NCBI GenBank assembly: GCA_003550325.1
Contig: QKWP01001157.1
Span: forward strand, 1-64,000
Direction of reading: 5' to 3'
Length of the DNA: 64,000 nt
Origin: Gigaspora rosea
Lineage: Eukaryota > Glomeromycota > Glomeromycetes > Diversisporales > Gigasporaceae
Part shown: piece after piece, positions 1-11,675 of the stretch
How positions within the stretch are numbered: position 1 is the first letter of the stretch
How the letters are laid out: each line of letters begins with the position of its first letter
Program-made: the position numbers and the translations under genes
The notes under the pieces: generated by a model
What the model was told of the DNA's origin: nothing
Databases searched by the model: none
What the model saw: only the letters and a program-made list of their open reading frames with translations

Positions 1-122
1 TGGACCAAAGCGGTCTTTTGTTAGAGAAGAGCTTCAAATTGTAAAGGATGTACAATTACCTCACCAATGGGTGCTCACGAGTTAAAAAATACTTGTGGAA
101 TATTTCAAGTTGGTATTTGTTA

Positions 123-578
123 TTAATTTTCTGATAGAAATTCATCTATATTATCAATTTCATTATTATCAAGGAAGTTACCAATTTCACTTCGAATTTT
201 AGTTAAATCTTTGAAATGTGGTTTTGCTAACTTGTAATATAAACGATTAAGATCTTAAATAGCTTTTAATAGTCTAGGTTCGAATCTATACCATTGTTTG
301 TATTGCTCCTTCATTTCCATATATTTTTCTTTATTTGGGAATCTATTTTTTGCGTATTATACTATATATTCATCTGGTTCTTCTGTATTAAATAAATTCC
401 TGTATTGCTTTTTATAGCCTTGCATAAATTTTACATTTCTAGGTTTTCCGCAATAATCTGCTATTATAACTAACTCTTTAATAGCCTTAGCAATATCTTG
501 CCATTTAGGCATTGATTGGTCTTCAGTTGAGGATTTGGCCTCATGACCCTTTAGGGTCGCCCCTTCGGGCCTGGATAT
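123..578 (-). pseudogene. Broken hypothetical gene with an RPEGATLKGHE insert
   Basis: Read on the minus strand, one frame is open from about 578 down to a TAA at 123-125, apart from two in-frame TAA codons at 357-359 and 255-257. The translation looks like real protein: a lysine- and tyrosine-rich stretch (SMPKWQDIAKAIKELVIIA) and a C-terminus ending FLDNNEIDNIDEFLSEN. No catalytic motif or known domain is visible. The start lies beyond an upstream in-frame stop at 579-581, so the 5' end or an exon is missing. The RPEGATLKGHE peptide near the N-terminal end comes from the hairpin at 545-571; I recall that peptide inside many Rhizophagus proteins. Function unknown. Confidence 0.55.
545..571. 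repeat. Double GC hairpin (in-frame insert motif)
   Basis: Two adjacent perfect stems occur here: GACCCT-tt-AGGGTC, then GCCC-cttc-GGGC. They are strikingly GC-rich for this surrounding sequence. On the minus strand the block reads in frame as RPEGATLKGHEA inside the neighbouring pseudogene, so it looks like a small mobile hairpin that tolerates insertion in coding DNA. Confidence 0.6.
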
Positions 579-731
579 CTAATCGATGTTTTTATTAGTA
601 GATAACATTTGAATATGTGATATGTTTTGATTAACTAAAGTTTTGTATATGGGTGTTGGTATTCCGTTGTTTGTATTAATATAGCAGATTTTTTGTTCAA
701 TTTGAAAATTCATATATACTAGATATATACC

Positions 732-968
732 ATGCTAGGTGATTATACTTGTGATTATTTACTCAGAACTAGAGATATCTGTGGGCGTACTTGTCATCGG
801 CCTGAAGGGTGCTATGAACATTGGAAGGCTAGAAAGCGTTTTCCTTGCAAGGTTTGTAATATACCAACTAGCTCTAAGCCAGGCCTTTGCAGAAAGCATG
901 CTAGTAGATATTATGTAACCCAGTATATTAATAGGCTTCGGGGAAAGGCTCAAAACATATGTTATTAG
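732..968 (+). CDS. Small Cys/His-rich protein, possible zinc-binding
   Basis: A 78-residue frame starting at ATG 732 and ending with TAG. It carries two similar half-modules: C17-x3-C21-x5-C27-x2-H30, then C39-x2-C42-x10-C53-x2-H56. Each is a CCCH pattern that could hold one zinc ion, and there is an extra Cys at position 7. The C-terminal part (HASRYYVTQYINRLRGK) is basic and helical. The regular Cys/His spacing argues against a chance ORF. I have a vague memory of similar short proteins in Rhizophagus, but no named domain. A role in nucleic-acid or protein binding would be a guess. It could also be a leftover exon of a larger gene. The overlapping minus-strand frame is a shadow. Confidence 0.5.
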   Translation: MLGDYTCDYLLRTRDICGRTCHRPEGCYEHWKARKRFPCKVCNIPTSSKPGLCRKHASRYYVTQYINRLRGKAQNICY

Positions 969-1204
969 ATATATTCACTTGAGTGACGAGAAATTTCTTT
1001 TTTTGTCGTCATCTAGTTTGATTATAAAATATAAAAATAGAGTGTTCTAGCTATGAAAAAAATTTACACCACATTTTATACTAATTTTATATAGGTGTAA
1101 AAAAAATAATATAGAATAAAGTCTTGCAAAGGCGTGAAAATAACAAGATGACTACTTTAGTACCCTAGGTGTAAAAAAAGTGTGCCAGAACTCCCCCTTT
1201 ATGC

Positions 1205-1307
1205 CTACTTCATTTCTATTGTCTAATTAAAAAAAATAATAATTTATAGTTTTCAATTTTTGAACCTGGCCGGGTTATATAAACCAAGAAATTTATTTGT
1301 ATGGCCT
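1205..1307 (+). mobile_element. End fragment of the MITE family at 60208-60626
   Basis: About 100 bp here match, in inverted orientation, the left end of the complete MITE at 60208. Shared blocks include the CCGGGTTAT core and the tip AACCAAGAAATTTATTT. Only one end is present, so this is a truncated copy. Confidence 0.6.
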
Positions 1308-1541
1308 TACAACAAATGTAAAAAATTTTTTTTAAAATTATTTATTTTTAATTTAAACAAATTTTTGGTATAGACTCATCACTATGATGACTCTATATAT
1401 AGCAGTCTATCATAATTAGGGTTAGTAAAATTTATTTTTTTTATTAGAAAAGTTAAAATTTTGTAACTAAGTTTAATTGGTAATAATAAAAATTAGAACA
1501 AATAAAAGGTTATAAATAATTAGAATAATTAATATAATAAA

Positions 1542-2845
1542 TAAAGGAAATTGATATTTTCACACCTTTCTTTGATAATGCCACACCACTGCCACACCTC
1601 ATGTAGATCATTTTAGTTTTTTGAATTTTTTTTGTACTTTGATTGAAGATATCTTGACATCCACCTGACCAAATTCAATTAACTTTTTTTTGTTTTAATT
1701 GTAGAAAGCAGTAAAATTAAAATGAAAAAAGGTTGATTGAATTTGATTAAAAAGGTGTCAAGATATCTTTGATCAAAGTTTGTAAAATTCTAAAACTTCT
1801 ATCAAATATAAGCTGCAGCAAAAATTGTTTACAATCTTTGATTGAAGATATCTTAACACTCAACTGACTAAATTCGATCAACTTTTTTTTGTTTTAATTG
1901 TAGAAAGCAGTAGAATTAAAATAAAAAAGGTTGATCAAATTTGATTAGAAAAGTGTCAAGATATCTTCAATCAAAATTTGTAAAATTCTAAAACGTCTAT
2001 CAAATAAGCTGCAGCAAAAAATTAGTACAATCTTTGATTGAAGATATCTTGACATTCACCTGACCAAATTTGATCAACTTTTTTTTGTTTTAATTGTAGA
2101 AAGCAGTAGAATTAAAATAAAAAAGTTGATCAAATCTGATTAGAAAGGTGTCAAGATATCTTCAATCAAAGTTTTGTAAAATTCTAAAACATCTATAAAA
2201 TATAAGCTGTGGCAAAAAATTGTTTACAATCTTTGATCGAAGATATCTTGGCACCCACCTGACCAAATTCAGTCGACTTTTTTTATTTTAATTGTAGAAA
2301 GCAGTAGAATTAAAATAAAAAAGTTGGTCAAATTTGATTAGAATGCTGTCAAGATATCTTGACCAAAGTTTGTAGAATTCTAAAACATCTATCAAATATA
2401 AGCCGTGACAAAAAATTGTTTACAATCTTTGATCAAAGATTTCTTGACACCCTTCTAATCAAATTTGATCAACTTTTTTATTTTAATTCTACTGCTAACT
2501 ACAATTAAAGCAAAAAAAAGTTGATCGAATTTGGTCAAGTGGGTGTCAAGATATCTTCGATCAAAGATTGTGAACAATGTTTGCCACAGCTTATATTTGA
2601 TAGACGTTTTAGAATTTTGCAAACTTTGGTTGAAGATAACTTGATATTCTTCTAATTAAATTCAATAAACTTTTGTTATTTTAATTCTATTGCTTACTAC
2701 AATTAAAACAAAAAAATGTTGATCAAATTTGGTTGGAAGGGTGTCAAGATATCTTCAATCAAAGTTTAAAAAAATTAGAAAAAACTAAACCAATTTACAT
2801 GGGTGTGGCATTATCAAAAAAGGTTGTGGAAATATCAATTCCCTA
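1542..2845. mobile_element. hAT-like non-autonomous element carrying hairpin array
   Basis: Both ends match as inverted repeats over about 45 bp: GGAAATTGATATTT and TTTGATAATGCCACACC on the left return inverted on the right. The right tip read outward-in is TAGGGAATTG, the TAGGG form usual for hAT elements; the left tip has decayed to TAAAGG. No clear 8 bp target duplication remains and no transposase is encoded. The inside is almost entirely the hairpin array listed next. Confidence 0.6.
1637..2770. repeat. Array of ~200 bp palindromic units
   Basis: The phrase TTTGATTGAAGATATCTTGA recurs about every 195-200 bp (near 1638, 1833, 2032, 2230, 2426) and returns inverted within each unit (GTCAAGATATCTTCAATC). 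Each unit is therefore an imperfect hairpin of two ~45 bp arms around a T-rich/A-rich loop. Units differ by several percent, so the array is old. Related hairpins occur at 18.8-20.4 kb and 58.4-58.6 kb. Confidence 0.75.
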
Positions 2846-3162
2846 AAAAAATTCAATAACTCTATCAATTTTTATCCAAAATTCATGAAATTTCACAGAA
2901 AAGTTCTATGACCATATTCTAATAATTTATATAATTCAAATATATATTATTATATAGCTTTAAAAAATTTAGCCTGTAATGATCATTTTTCTATCTTTAT
3001 TAAAATTAAAAATTTTAAATAAGCCTAATACTAAGGGAAGTGCAGTAAATTATGTGATTAGGGTTTACATAGGTCATGACCCCACTAATGATAGAACTAT
3101 TGACCAATCAAATTTTAGTATATTTAAAAAATTCAAAAACATCTTTGACCTGAAAATAAGTT
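2846..3162. other. No recognised gene
   Basis: AT-rich sequence. The short frame starting at 2979 has low-complexity composition and runs into the following repeat, so it is not called as a gene. Confidence 0.6.
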
Positions 3163-4738
3163 ACCCCATAATTAACAAAAGTCGCTATATAGTAAAGTCT
3201 AAATTTTACTAAGCAAATCGAAAAAAATCGATTAAGTAACCATATTCAGCAGATCAAAATACACCTACTACAAAATTTTCATAAGTATTGGAGAATTTTT
3301 TATTAATTGACTTTTGATTTTTATGTTCGACAGAAAAATTAAAATTTTTTAAAAAAATATACAGTTGTCCCTCTTTATAATCACCAAGTCCGTCGCACCC
3401 TATTTTGGTGATTGTAAAGAGGTGTGACTATAAATAAAATACCTCATTATAGTCATCTATAGGCAAAATGTGGCGTGCTTCCATCTAAAACTTTTTTCTT
3501 ACTAAGTTAATGATACATGCCCACTAATTGAAAGTTGTAGAGCTCGTCGAGACGCATCTAATGGTGGTTAGATCATTCAAATTGGCACAGTGGATGGCGA
3601 GATATCGTCGAAAAACGATTGGCCGACTATATAAAATCTAATATTTGTTTTTATATAGTCGGCCAATCGTTTTTCGACGATACCTCACCATCCACTGGGT
3701 CGATTTGGATGTTCTAACCACCATTAGATGCTTCTCGATGAGCTCTACAACTATCAATTAGCGGGCATGTATCGTTAACTTAGTAGGAAAAAAAGTTTTA
3801 TATGAAGCACTCCACATCTCGCCTATAGTGATTTTCAAATGTAATCTCCGTCACGGATTTTTATAGTCGGCCAATCAATTTTTGACGATAACTTGCCATC
3901 CACTGTGCCAATTTGGATTATCTAACCACCGTTAGATGCGTCTCAACGAGCTCTACAACGTTCAATTAGTGGACATGTATCGTTAACTTAGTAAGGAAAA
4001 AAGTTTTAGATGGAAGCACTCCACATTTCGCCTATAGGATCACTCTCCAGTTAACAGGCGGATTATCAATTAATAGATAATTTTAAATATACGTGAATAT
4101 GAAAATTGGCCAATCAGATTATATAATCCATATTTAGTTAAAAATTGGTGACTATAATGAGGGTTTTTTATTAATAAAATTGTTAAACAATCAAATTTTC
4201 ATGGTGATAGTGATTATAAGTGATTTGTGACTATAATTAGGTTTTTTTACTATGTTTGAGTATGTTACACAAAATTGGGTGCTTAAATAGAGGTGTGACT
4301 ATATGGGGTGTGACTATAGGGAGGTCTGACTGTATTCACCCCACAATTGACAAATGTTGCTACATAGTAAAGTCTAAATTTTACTAAGCAAATCAAAAAA
4401 TTCGATTATTAACCTTATTCAGCAGATCAAAATACACTTATCACAAAATTTTCGTAAGTATTAGAGAATTTTTATTAATTGACTTTTAATTTTTACGTTT
4501 GACAGAAATATTAAAGTTTTTTAAAAAAATATATTCGCCCCACAATTGACAAATGTTGCTACATAGTAAAGTCTAAATTTTACTAAGAAATCGAAAAAAA
4601 TCAATTAAGTAACCTTATTCAGCAGATCAAAATACACTTATCACAAAATTTTCATAAGTATTGGAGAACTATTTATTAATTGACTTTTGATTTTTACATT
4701 CAACAGAAAAATAAAATTTTTTAAAAAAATATATTTGA
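3163..4738 (+). repeat. Three tandem ~200 bp repeats split by a MITE
   Basis: Three direct copies begin at about 3163, 4335 and 4535. Each runs from CCCCAYAATTRACAAA through AGTAAAGTCTAAATTTTACT to an A-rich end AAAAAAATATA. The junction of copies 2 and 3 shows the unoccupied form, and between copies 1 and 2 a 971 bp element sits at the equivalent TA. A further copy of the unit lies at about 37125-37740. Confidence 0.8.
3362..4332. mobile_element. Pogo-type MITE (TA TSD) with long internal hairpin
   Basis: The element runs from CAGTTGTCCCTC to GGAGGTCTGACTG and is flanked by TA at 3360-3361 and 4333-4334. The neighbouring tandem copies give the empty site and fix both borders. The words GTGACTATA and GTGATTGTA are repeated just inside both ends. 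The centre is a near-perfect palindrome with arms of about 180 bp (about 3461-3640 and 3651-3830), and the right arm is duplicated again at 3853-4045. No ORF. TA duplication and CAGT tips fit pogo/Tc1-mariner mobilisation. Confidence 0.8.
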
Positions 4739-5160
4739 CGAACACTTTAATATCATTGGCTATTTAGACTATATAAATAGAACGTGATAGATAGCGGACC
4801 CCCAGGAAATTACGTGATTTACTGCACTTCCCTAAAAGCTTAATGTAAAATTGTTGTTAATCAATAAATATTTGACCAATGTGCTAAAATTTTATTTAAA
4901 TCCTTGAATATCTATTTTTTAACATACTTAGTAGCTTTTTGGAGGTTTCATTTTAAAAAGTCCTTTGGAAGCATTTAAAGTTTAGAAGAAATTTGTGAAA
5001 CGTGTATCCAAATTTACAAAAAATTAATATCTTAACAAGTTTTTAATATTTTTTATGAAATTTGAGATTCTATATATTAAAGATATACTCTAAAAGTTTA
5101 CTTAGTGAAGGCTTTTTTGTTAGCATAGTAAAATTTTTCATAAACATTCAAGAATATATG
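4739..5160. other. No recognised gene
   Basis: AT-rich DNA with many stops on both strands; I see no conserved repeat or coding signal here. Confidence 0.6.
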
Positions 5161-5335
5161 TAGCACTCTAAAATATATATATAGATAGATCAGATATTAG
5201 TTTGTTTATTTGGGTGGTTTGCAAATTATTTTTATTTATACTAATTTTTGCTTATTTTTGAGGGTTTTCTGCAGATATTCTATTTTTGGTAATTTTATAA
5301 TTAACCTGATCTATTTATGAATATTTCAGAGTTCC
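5161..5335. mobile_element. Small MITE, copy 1 of the AGATAGATCAG family
   Basis: About 175 bp with inverted ends (CTCTAAAATATATA ... TATTTCAGAG, with ATAGATCAG just inside). It matches 48468-48645 in inverted orientation and a truncated copy at about 49983-50124. Confidence 0.65.
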
Positions 5336-5772
5336 ACATACATAATAAAAATTTGCTAATTATTTGCATACATTCATTCTTATCAAAAAATAGAAAATAT
5401 AGAGAATAGCAGTCTACTATTTAGTTCAGTTTACTGGTTTACTCTATAGAATATTTTAGTACAATTATAGAAGTATCAGTTTATTTAACATTTAAGTGAG
5501 TTGACTCAAAAATTTTACTAATAAAAACATAGTAGTGAGTCTGAGTTGCTAAATATAAACTTTTTATTCTATTTTTACTATGTCTAATTAATTAGTAATA
5601 TAATGAACTTAATAATGCATGGGAAAGAAGCACAAGTTTATTTGATACATATTAAATTATATGTAAATTATTTTGTATATTATTTTAACTGTGATGCAAT
5701 TTATTTATTATTATATATTTGCTTAAAAAATTACTATTTATTGCCAGTAGTGATTATTACCAGTACACGTAA
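5336..5772. other. No recognised gene; AT-rich
   Basis: No convincing coding frame. The segment around 5740-5770 resembles the dispersed block also found near 50440 and 61260 (ATTTATTRCCAGTAGTGATT). Confidence 0.5.
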
Positions 5773-6155
5773 TTACCATATTTACTCAAAATAATGTGCA
5801 CCTGCGCGTTATTTTGAAGGAATGCACGTTATTTTGAGTACACGCATGGGCGTTATTTTGAGATAAAGGTCCAATTTCTAAAAACTTGTATGTTATATAT
5901 GTGTGGTGTATAAAAATCCTGTATTTTTAATTTTATATATAGCCTTTCTGATCTAAGTCAGATTTTTTGAATAAAAAAATTCTTATTTCTGCTTGTTAAT
6001 TGAATTCGTTATTTTAGCAGATTATTAATTCATCATTTGGAGTGTACATTATATTGGAATGCACATGGGTGTTATTTCGAAACCAACATGCTATTTTAAG
6101 AAAATGCAATTTTTAAAATAACGCCCATGTTTGTTATTTCGAGTAAATTCAGTAA
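5773..6155. mobile_element. MITE with repeated GTTATTTTGAG words
   Basis: The ends are inverted: TTACCATATTTACTCAAAAT on the left and, reading inward from the right, TTACTGAATTTACTCGAAAT. Just inside both ends the word GCGTTATTTTGAG or its complement is repeated at least five times, often next to GCATGGGC or GAATGCAC. About 383 bp and non-coding. The TIR-plus-subterminal-word layout resembles the pogo-type MITEs in this window. Confidence 0.6.
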
Positions 6156-6749
6156 CAAAAATTAATAAAAAGTATTTTGCCAAAATAAAAATTAAAAATT
6201 TGATTAATATTAGGTTAGAGTAAAAACTGGAATGGGGCAGAAGGGCATAGTTTATACCAAAATTTTATAAGAAACTTTTTTTAGTAGAGCCTTAAAGGTG
6301 ATTTCATAAACAAAATTAAAGATACAAAATATACTTTGTGATGATCTCTACTGGTGATAAATAGCAAACTTCATTTGTTACTATTGATTTAAGGCTAAAA
6401 AAAAGGGTAATGCATATTTTATGCAAAATAGTTTACAAATTGCAAATTTTTTATTTTTTTTTTGTATCTAATAAAACTATACAAAATAAATTTATTTATA
6501 ATAAATAAGAATTACTTAAATAAATAAATTTTATATAAAAATACTTATATCTATATAAAAATAGGGTTTAGAAATTTCGTGCGCTTGCACAGTTATGCAC
6601 CCATGATCAACCAATTAAATTTGATTATGGGAATTGTTATTTTAATTTTTTTTTTAAAATTATAACTTACTATTTTTTTTTATTACTGTAAGATTATTTA
6701 TACTAATTTTAATTATTATCGTATTATATTAGATACAAAGTATACTGGT
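6156..6749. other. Dispersed repeat copy, no gene
   Basis: The part at about 6210-6400 matches, inverted, the segment at about 50410-50600 (GAAATCACCTTTGAGGCTCT and neighbours) and less well 19180-19310. The remainder is AT-rich with no coding signal. Confidence 0.55.
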
Positions 6750-7740
6750 AAAAAGAACAAAATCGACGCTCAATACCTGATTAAAATTATAACCACTAAT
6801 TCTACATTCTACTTAATATCGACGCAACAATTACCAAGACAGCAGTAGACAAGTAAAATTTTAACACCATTAAAGCCACAAAAATAAAGCCAATAAAGCA
6901 GAACCGAAACAAAATTGCAAATGAATAATGGAAGCACCTGTAAGCATCAGCACACTAGCAAAGTAACACCAAAACACCAAGAGCAAACTATGGCACACCA
7001 GAAATACAGCACACCAGAAAAACAATGCACTATCGAAATCAGCAAACGATATCAACACCAATGACGACAATACAATATAAAATAAAAGAACTGGTTATAT
7101 ATACAAAAAAAAGAACCTGAAAAAACTTACACAACCAAACGTCATTTTCCGAACCTAGTGAGAAAAACCAAGATCTATATGAAAAAGAACACCTAAAAGA
7201 ATTAGTAAACATAAAAAAAATGTAAATGAAAAGAATCAAACAAAGCTACTTCACAAGAATACTAGAGAGCTTACCAAGATTACGGCATAAAAAACACCAG
7301 GGAACCCTGTGAAATCATATAAAAGAAACCATACAAGGCAACTCCAGAAAAATGTGCAAGACCGCTTACTAGAGAAATGTACAAAATCACACACCAAGAA
7401 TGCCATCTACAGTGCTAAAAAAAACGTGTAAGATTACTTTGGAAAAATGCCAGAGAAACATACACGACCATTCCACAAAAAACACACAAGATTACTTACT
7501 AAGAAGCAAGGAACGTCAAACTGAGAAAAAATCTAGCGACGACACCTACAAAATGATACTTGAGATAATACCAACATGACACTGGTGACATACCAACAAC
7601 GATATTTGTGACAACACCAATGACAACACCAATAATGACACTAATGATGGAACAAAACTGAAAATGACAAGCTAAAAAAAAAAGAAAAAAATTAGTACTG
7701 TAATAAGTGAAAGCAAAAAAAAAACAACAAAACATGATTA
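6750..7740. repeat. Strand-asymmetric, T-poor degenerate repeat region
   Basis: The plus strand is A- and C-rich and poor in T for nearly 1 kb. Short phrases recur irregularly: ACACCAATGAC, CACACCAGAAA, GAAAAATG...CA.GA, AAGATTACTTAC. The long frames on the minus strand are a by-product of this bias (Phe/Cys/Leu-rich, low complexity), so they are not called as genes. It could be a decayed minisatellite or a degenerate element interior. Confidence 0.5.
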
Positions 7741-7891
7741 TCTTTGATGATCATTATTTATATACATATATATAGGGGTGCTCAACAATGTGGGTGCGTA
7801 AAAAACCTTTTCCCATAAAAATATATTAATATTAGTACACATTTGAATGAATAATATTAAAGATTCAAAATTATCAATTAAATTTATCTCT

Positions 7892-8647
7892 AATTTGTAT
7901 ATAAACACTTGTGGCTCGATAGCATAAGTAGTTATGCTCCCAGATCACCAAATGTAAGTCGCTGGTTCAAGTTCTACTAACAGACAAGAAATATTATATG
8001 CGATCATGAGACGGAAGACTTGAACTAGAATGCCAGGACCATAGTTGGAAAATCTAACCACATTAAATGCATTTGCGTGTGCTCTATGACAATTTTAGTG
8101 AAAATCTAGTTAATAAACTTGAACCCTGATGATGTCAGTTGATGGACAGTTATGTTTAAAGCCTTTAGTATTAAATAGGTTAGTCAGTTGATTCCGGTTG
8201 TATACAAGTAGGACAGTCCAGTTAAAAAAAGCTCCAGTTGTAAAATAGATCTTCTGGATTTAATCCTGTTGTGAACAAGCATACTGTACCAACCTAATAA
8301 CAGAAAGGGATTGCAGGATCTGGGCTTGGAAAGACCTAACCTTACCCATAGTTTGTTTCCCTATAAGAGTTGGACAGAAATGTGAGTAATTCTGTATGCC
8401 TCCGGGATGAAAAGGTCCAGAAGATTTGAAGTGGGTTACCGGAAGGGCATGGTAAAAAGTAGGACAGACTGAGTATGGAATTAGTGAGGAATAGATTGTC
8501 AGGATAAATTAGGAAAATAAGATCATATTACAGAAAATGTAGGGCCCGTTGGGTCCTATGACCATTACAAATGAAATAAAAATGTGTGCCACACGTGCCC
8601 TGATGGCAGTAAGCTGAAAGGTTAAAAAAAAAAATTTGTATATAAAC
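7892..8647 (+). mobile_element. tRNA-derived SINE with 15 bp TSD
   Basis: The body (about 7907-8632) begins with a tRNA-like region. It has an A-box-like TGGCTCGATAGC at 7912 and a B-box-like GGTTCAAGTTC at 7964-7974, spaced as in a polymerase III promoter. A ~650 bp unrelated body follows, ending in an A tail (about 8624-8632). Both sides carry the perfect duplication AATTTGTATATAAAC (7892-7906 and 8633-8647), the signature of target-primed reverse transcription. There is no coding frame; a LINE elsewhere would supply the enzyme. Confidence 0.85.
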
Positions 8648-9845
8648 CTCCTTTTTTTATTTAGTATCATTTGGAGTTTTTGTTTTAAAAATAACTCTAT
8701 GGTACTAAAAACTTTTTAAGTCAACAGCAAATTAAAATTATGTAATCAAAACAACCCATTTGATTTTCTGCTAATTTATAAATATGATATTTGCAAAATT
8801 TTTTATTATTAGATAAAAATTAAAATTGATTAATAATGTTCCATAGGTTCATTTTCAAGACAAATTTTTTGGTAACTCAAAAAAGATGATAAAATATTTA
8901 TCCACTATATCAATTATTTTCATTCAATTTTTAGATATTCAAAAATTTTTAGTCAAATTTTTGACTTCCATAATTCATTTTAATATTAAGTTATTTGGTT
9001 ATAAAAATTTTTATAAAATGAGCTTATATTTTATAAATTATGAGCAATAGTCTCAATTTTGGTTTGAGGAACTAAAGCCCTATTTTCAAGGCAAAGATCC
9101 CGTTCATTTATGTATAATGCATTAAATGTTTGTTAATTTGAAAAAGAGTCCTAATCAACATGATAATTCCTATATAATCTTCTCTTTTTGTTTAAATCAT
9201 ATAACACACTAACGTGTTAGCACATTAATGTGTTTTGCATTCAACATGTGTATTAAAATAACGGTTACCAAATTAGAAAGTTTGTGATAGCACAAAACTG
9301 TGTTTAGCTTAAAAAATCTTTTGTAAATGTCAACATGCTGGATAGCACGTTAGTATGTTAGATAGCACATCAATGTAAATTATATTAATTTTAAATGTAT
9401 ATAAGCATAAGGTTTCAAATTAATAAAGATTAATAAAGTCATAACGATATACAGACTGTCAATTATTAAATTAGGAATTGGTCTAAATATGCTAATGCAG
9501 ACCAGATGCTGTATTAATGCCGATCAGATGATATAGTAATGCCGGCTAGATAATTTTATTTTGGGATCATATTAAAAATGCTGCGCGAACTCTAAAAAAT
9601 CCACACGTGCCCATCTCTACCTGGCACACATTTCATGGCCTTAGAAAAATTAGAACCCATTTTTATTGGATATTGAATTTTAAAAAAATATTATGACTTT
9701 CTTATGCTGTACGACAAATTCACTAATTGATTGGTTAACATTATCCTACGGTTACGGGCAAACTTCCCGAAATACATTTTTTGAAGTGCTATTTAACTGA
9801 AGTCGTAATACTGACTATCCATTTTATTAACGGGACATAAATAGA
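8648..9845. other. No gene; one dispersed repeat copy
   Basis: AT-rich. The segment at 9190-9430, with repeated AGCACATTAATGTG-like words, is related to 41700-41900 and 60650-60740. Nothing else recognised. Confidence 0.5.
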
Positions 9846-10050
9846 TCCATACTATTTCACTGTCAATTAATTCACCAACATCTAATTTCATCGACAAGTT
9901 ATTTCACTGACAAGTCTTTTTAAAATTTGCACTAACCCTAACTCTAATATAAACCTGACCCTAACGACAATGACCGGAACTACTTTGTTGATGACATGAC
10001 TGCCGGTGAGATAAATTATCGTAAATTAAATTGTCAGTGAAATAAACGGA
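9846..10050. mobile_element. Decayed copy of the TTCACCGACAA palindromic family
   Basis: Left-side words of the type TTCACTGACAAG and the central CCTGACCCTAACGACAATG are followed by inverted words (TTGTCAGTGAAAT). This matches the intact 317 bp elements at 37146 and 62172 but with many substitutions and no visible target duplication. Confidence 0.55.
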
Positions 10051-11675
10051 AACAGAAATGGTCCTGCAGGAAACAGGGATATTTGAGTTATGAAATCGGA
10101 GAAATAGCATTTCGAGAGCATAGCGGGCTTTCATTGTGATTGGCCAATATTTGTAGATCATCCCGTGATACTGTAAAAGTTTTATTGGTTGATCGAAAAT
10201 AATCGAAAATTTAAACTTGAAATCGTTACGAATAAAAAAGAACTAAGAGTATAAAGATGATTATATCAGTGACTAAATTAATGCTAGCAGAAGCAATTAG
10301 CATAAAATATCAATAATTTCAAGTCTAATTCTATAATCTTACTGCAAACAAATTCTGATAAATAAAAATTTTATTAAAAAATCCTAACATACTATTTCAC
10401 GAATCAAAAAAGAAACAAATCAAAAAATACAATAAATATTTAAACCTATTCTAAAATACTAGTAAAATAATAATAATAATAATAATCGGAAACAACTTTT
10501 AATGCCCGCTCTAATATCAAACTGATCTTTAATTTTAATGAATAATCGTTATACAGTTACAGTGCCACTACTTTGCTTCAACCCCTCTCACGACTCAAAC
10601 CATATGACTCTCAACTTCATATTAGCCTACATTATAGTCTTTTTTTTTGTTAGTTGGGTTTGCGAAGAATAAGCTTTCACAAATAAAACGCTAGAATTGC
10701 AGAGTTTATTGATTTATTGCACCTATAAGCTAATTTTAAACGATCAAACATACCTCTCATCTAACTCCCGAATTACTTCGCAGATTACCGAATTACTTTG
10801 ATAGTTTATAGATTGCAAGGTGCTCTATCGATTTTTTTGGTATCGAGTTTTGCTAAGTGGCTGCCAAAACCATTTTTGTAATAGCGAAACTTTACGCCAA
10901 TATTTAAAACATTGTGTAACTTTGTGAAGATCACAAAGAAGCCCGCTATGCTTATTTCGGGTGGATTTCGGGAAAGCTAGAAACAACTTTTCTGCACCAA
11001 TCACATTTGCATATTCGTTTGTGTAACTTCACGTGCACAGCAATCTTCAATCAAAAAGTGCAAGAATACTATTCCCAATGGATCGGAACTACTGCCAAGC
11101 TATCAGATCTCAAAAAAATGCATTTAACTACAAATTTCTATTATTCTAGTAGATAATAGACAAAATCGTGAATTCAATTCATTGAAAATGCTAACTATAT
11201 GTATTTAAATCAATTGAATGAAATTTTAATATCGCAATGAAACATTTTTGCCATTTTTAAAAAACAATTTTTTAGGATCCCTGTCCCGAATCAGCCCGAC
11301 ATAGATTTCAAATACTTGCAAAGAAAAGGAAGCAAAATACTCGAAAAATAATTTTAAGCAGTAGTCTATTGCTATAACACCTTTTACTAACGCCCTAACA
11401 TTAACTTCTGTCTTTACATACTTAGTTTATGTACAAAACTTAATTCCCTTTTCTTGCTTGTGTTACTCGCGAAAATAAGAAAATTGCAATATATTACCTT
11501 AGTCATGGTAAATAAAAAACTTGATGTCACGTGATGAAAATTACTTCCGACCTCCGACCCTGCGTCTGATCAGCAAAATTAAAAACCGTCTTTTCAAACT
11601 CTTAAAGAGGTCCAAAATTCCAGTTCGGGATTAGTGATGTGCCGCATACAGTACTATACGTACTGTACTGTACGT
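10051..11675. other. No recognised gene
   Basis: Slightly less AT-rich than the surroundings, but all frames are short and interrupted. There is an (AAT)n run near 10468. The motif GTACTGTACTGTACGT near 11660 is the target of the next element. Confidence 0.5.

Noticed and set aside
271..300. GGTTCGAATC, a B-box match
   Set aside because: It falls in the coding-like minus strand of the 123-578 pseudogene and has no A box or tRNA fold.
9900..10000. Telomere-like CCCTAA words (also 37300 and 62310)
   Set aside because: They are the centre of the TTCACCGACAA elements, not telomeric arrays.
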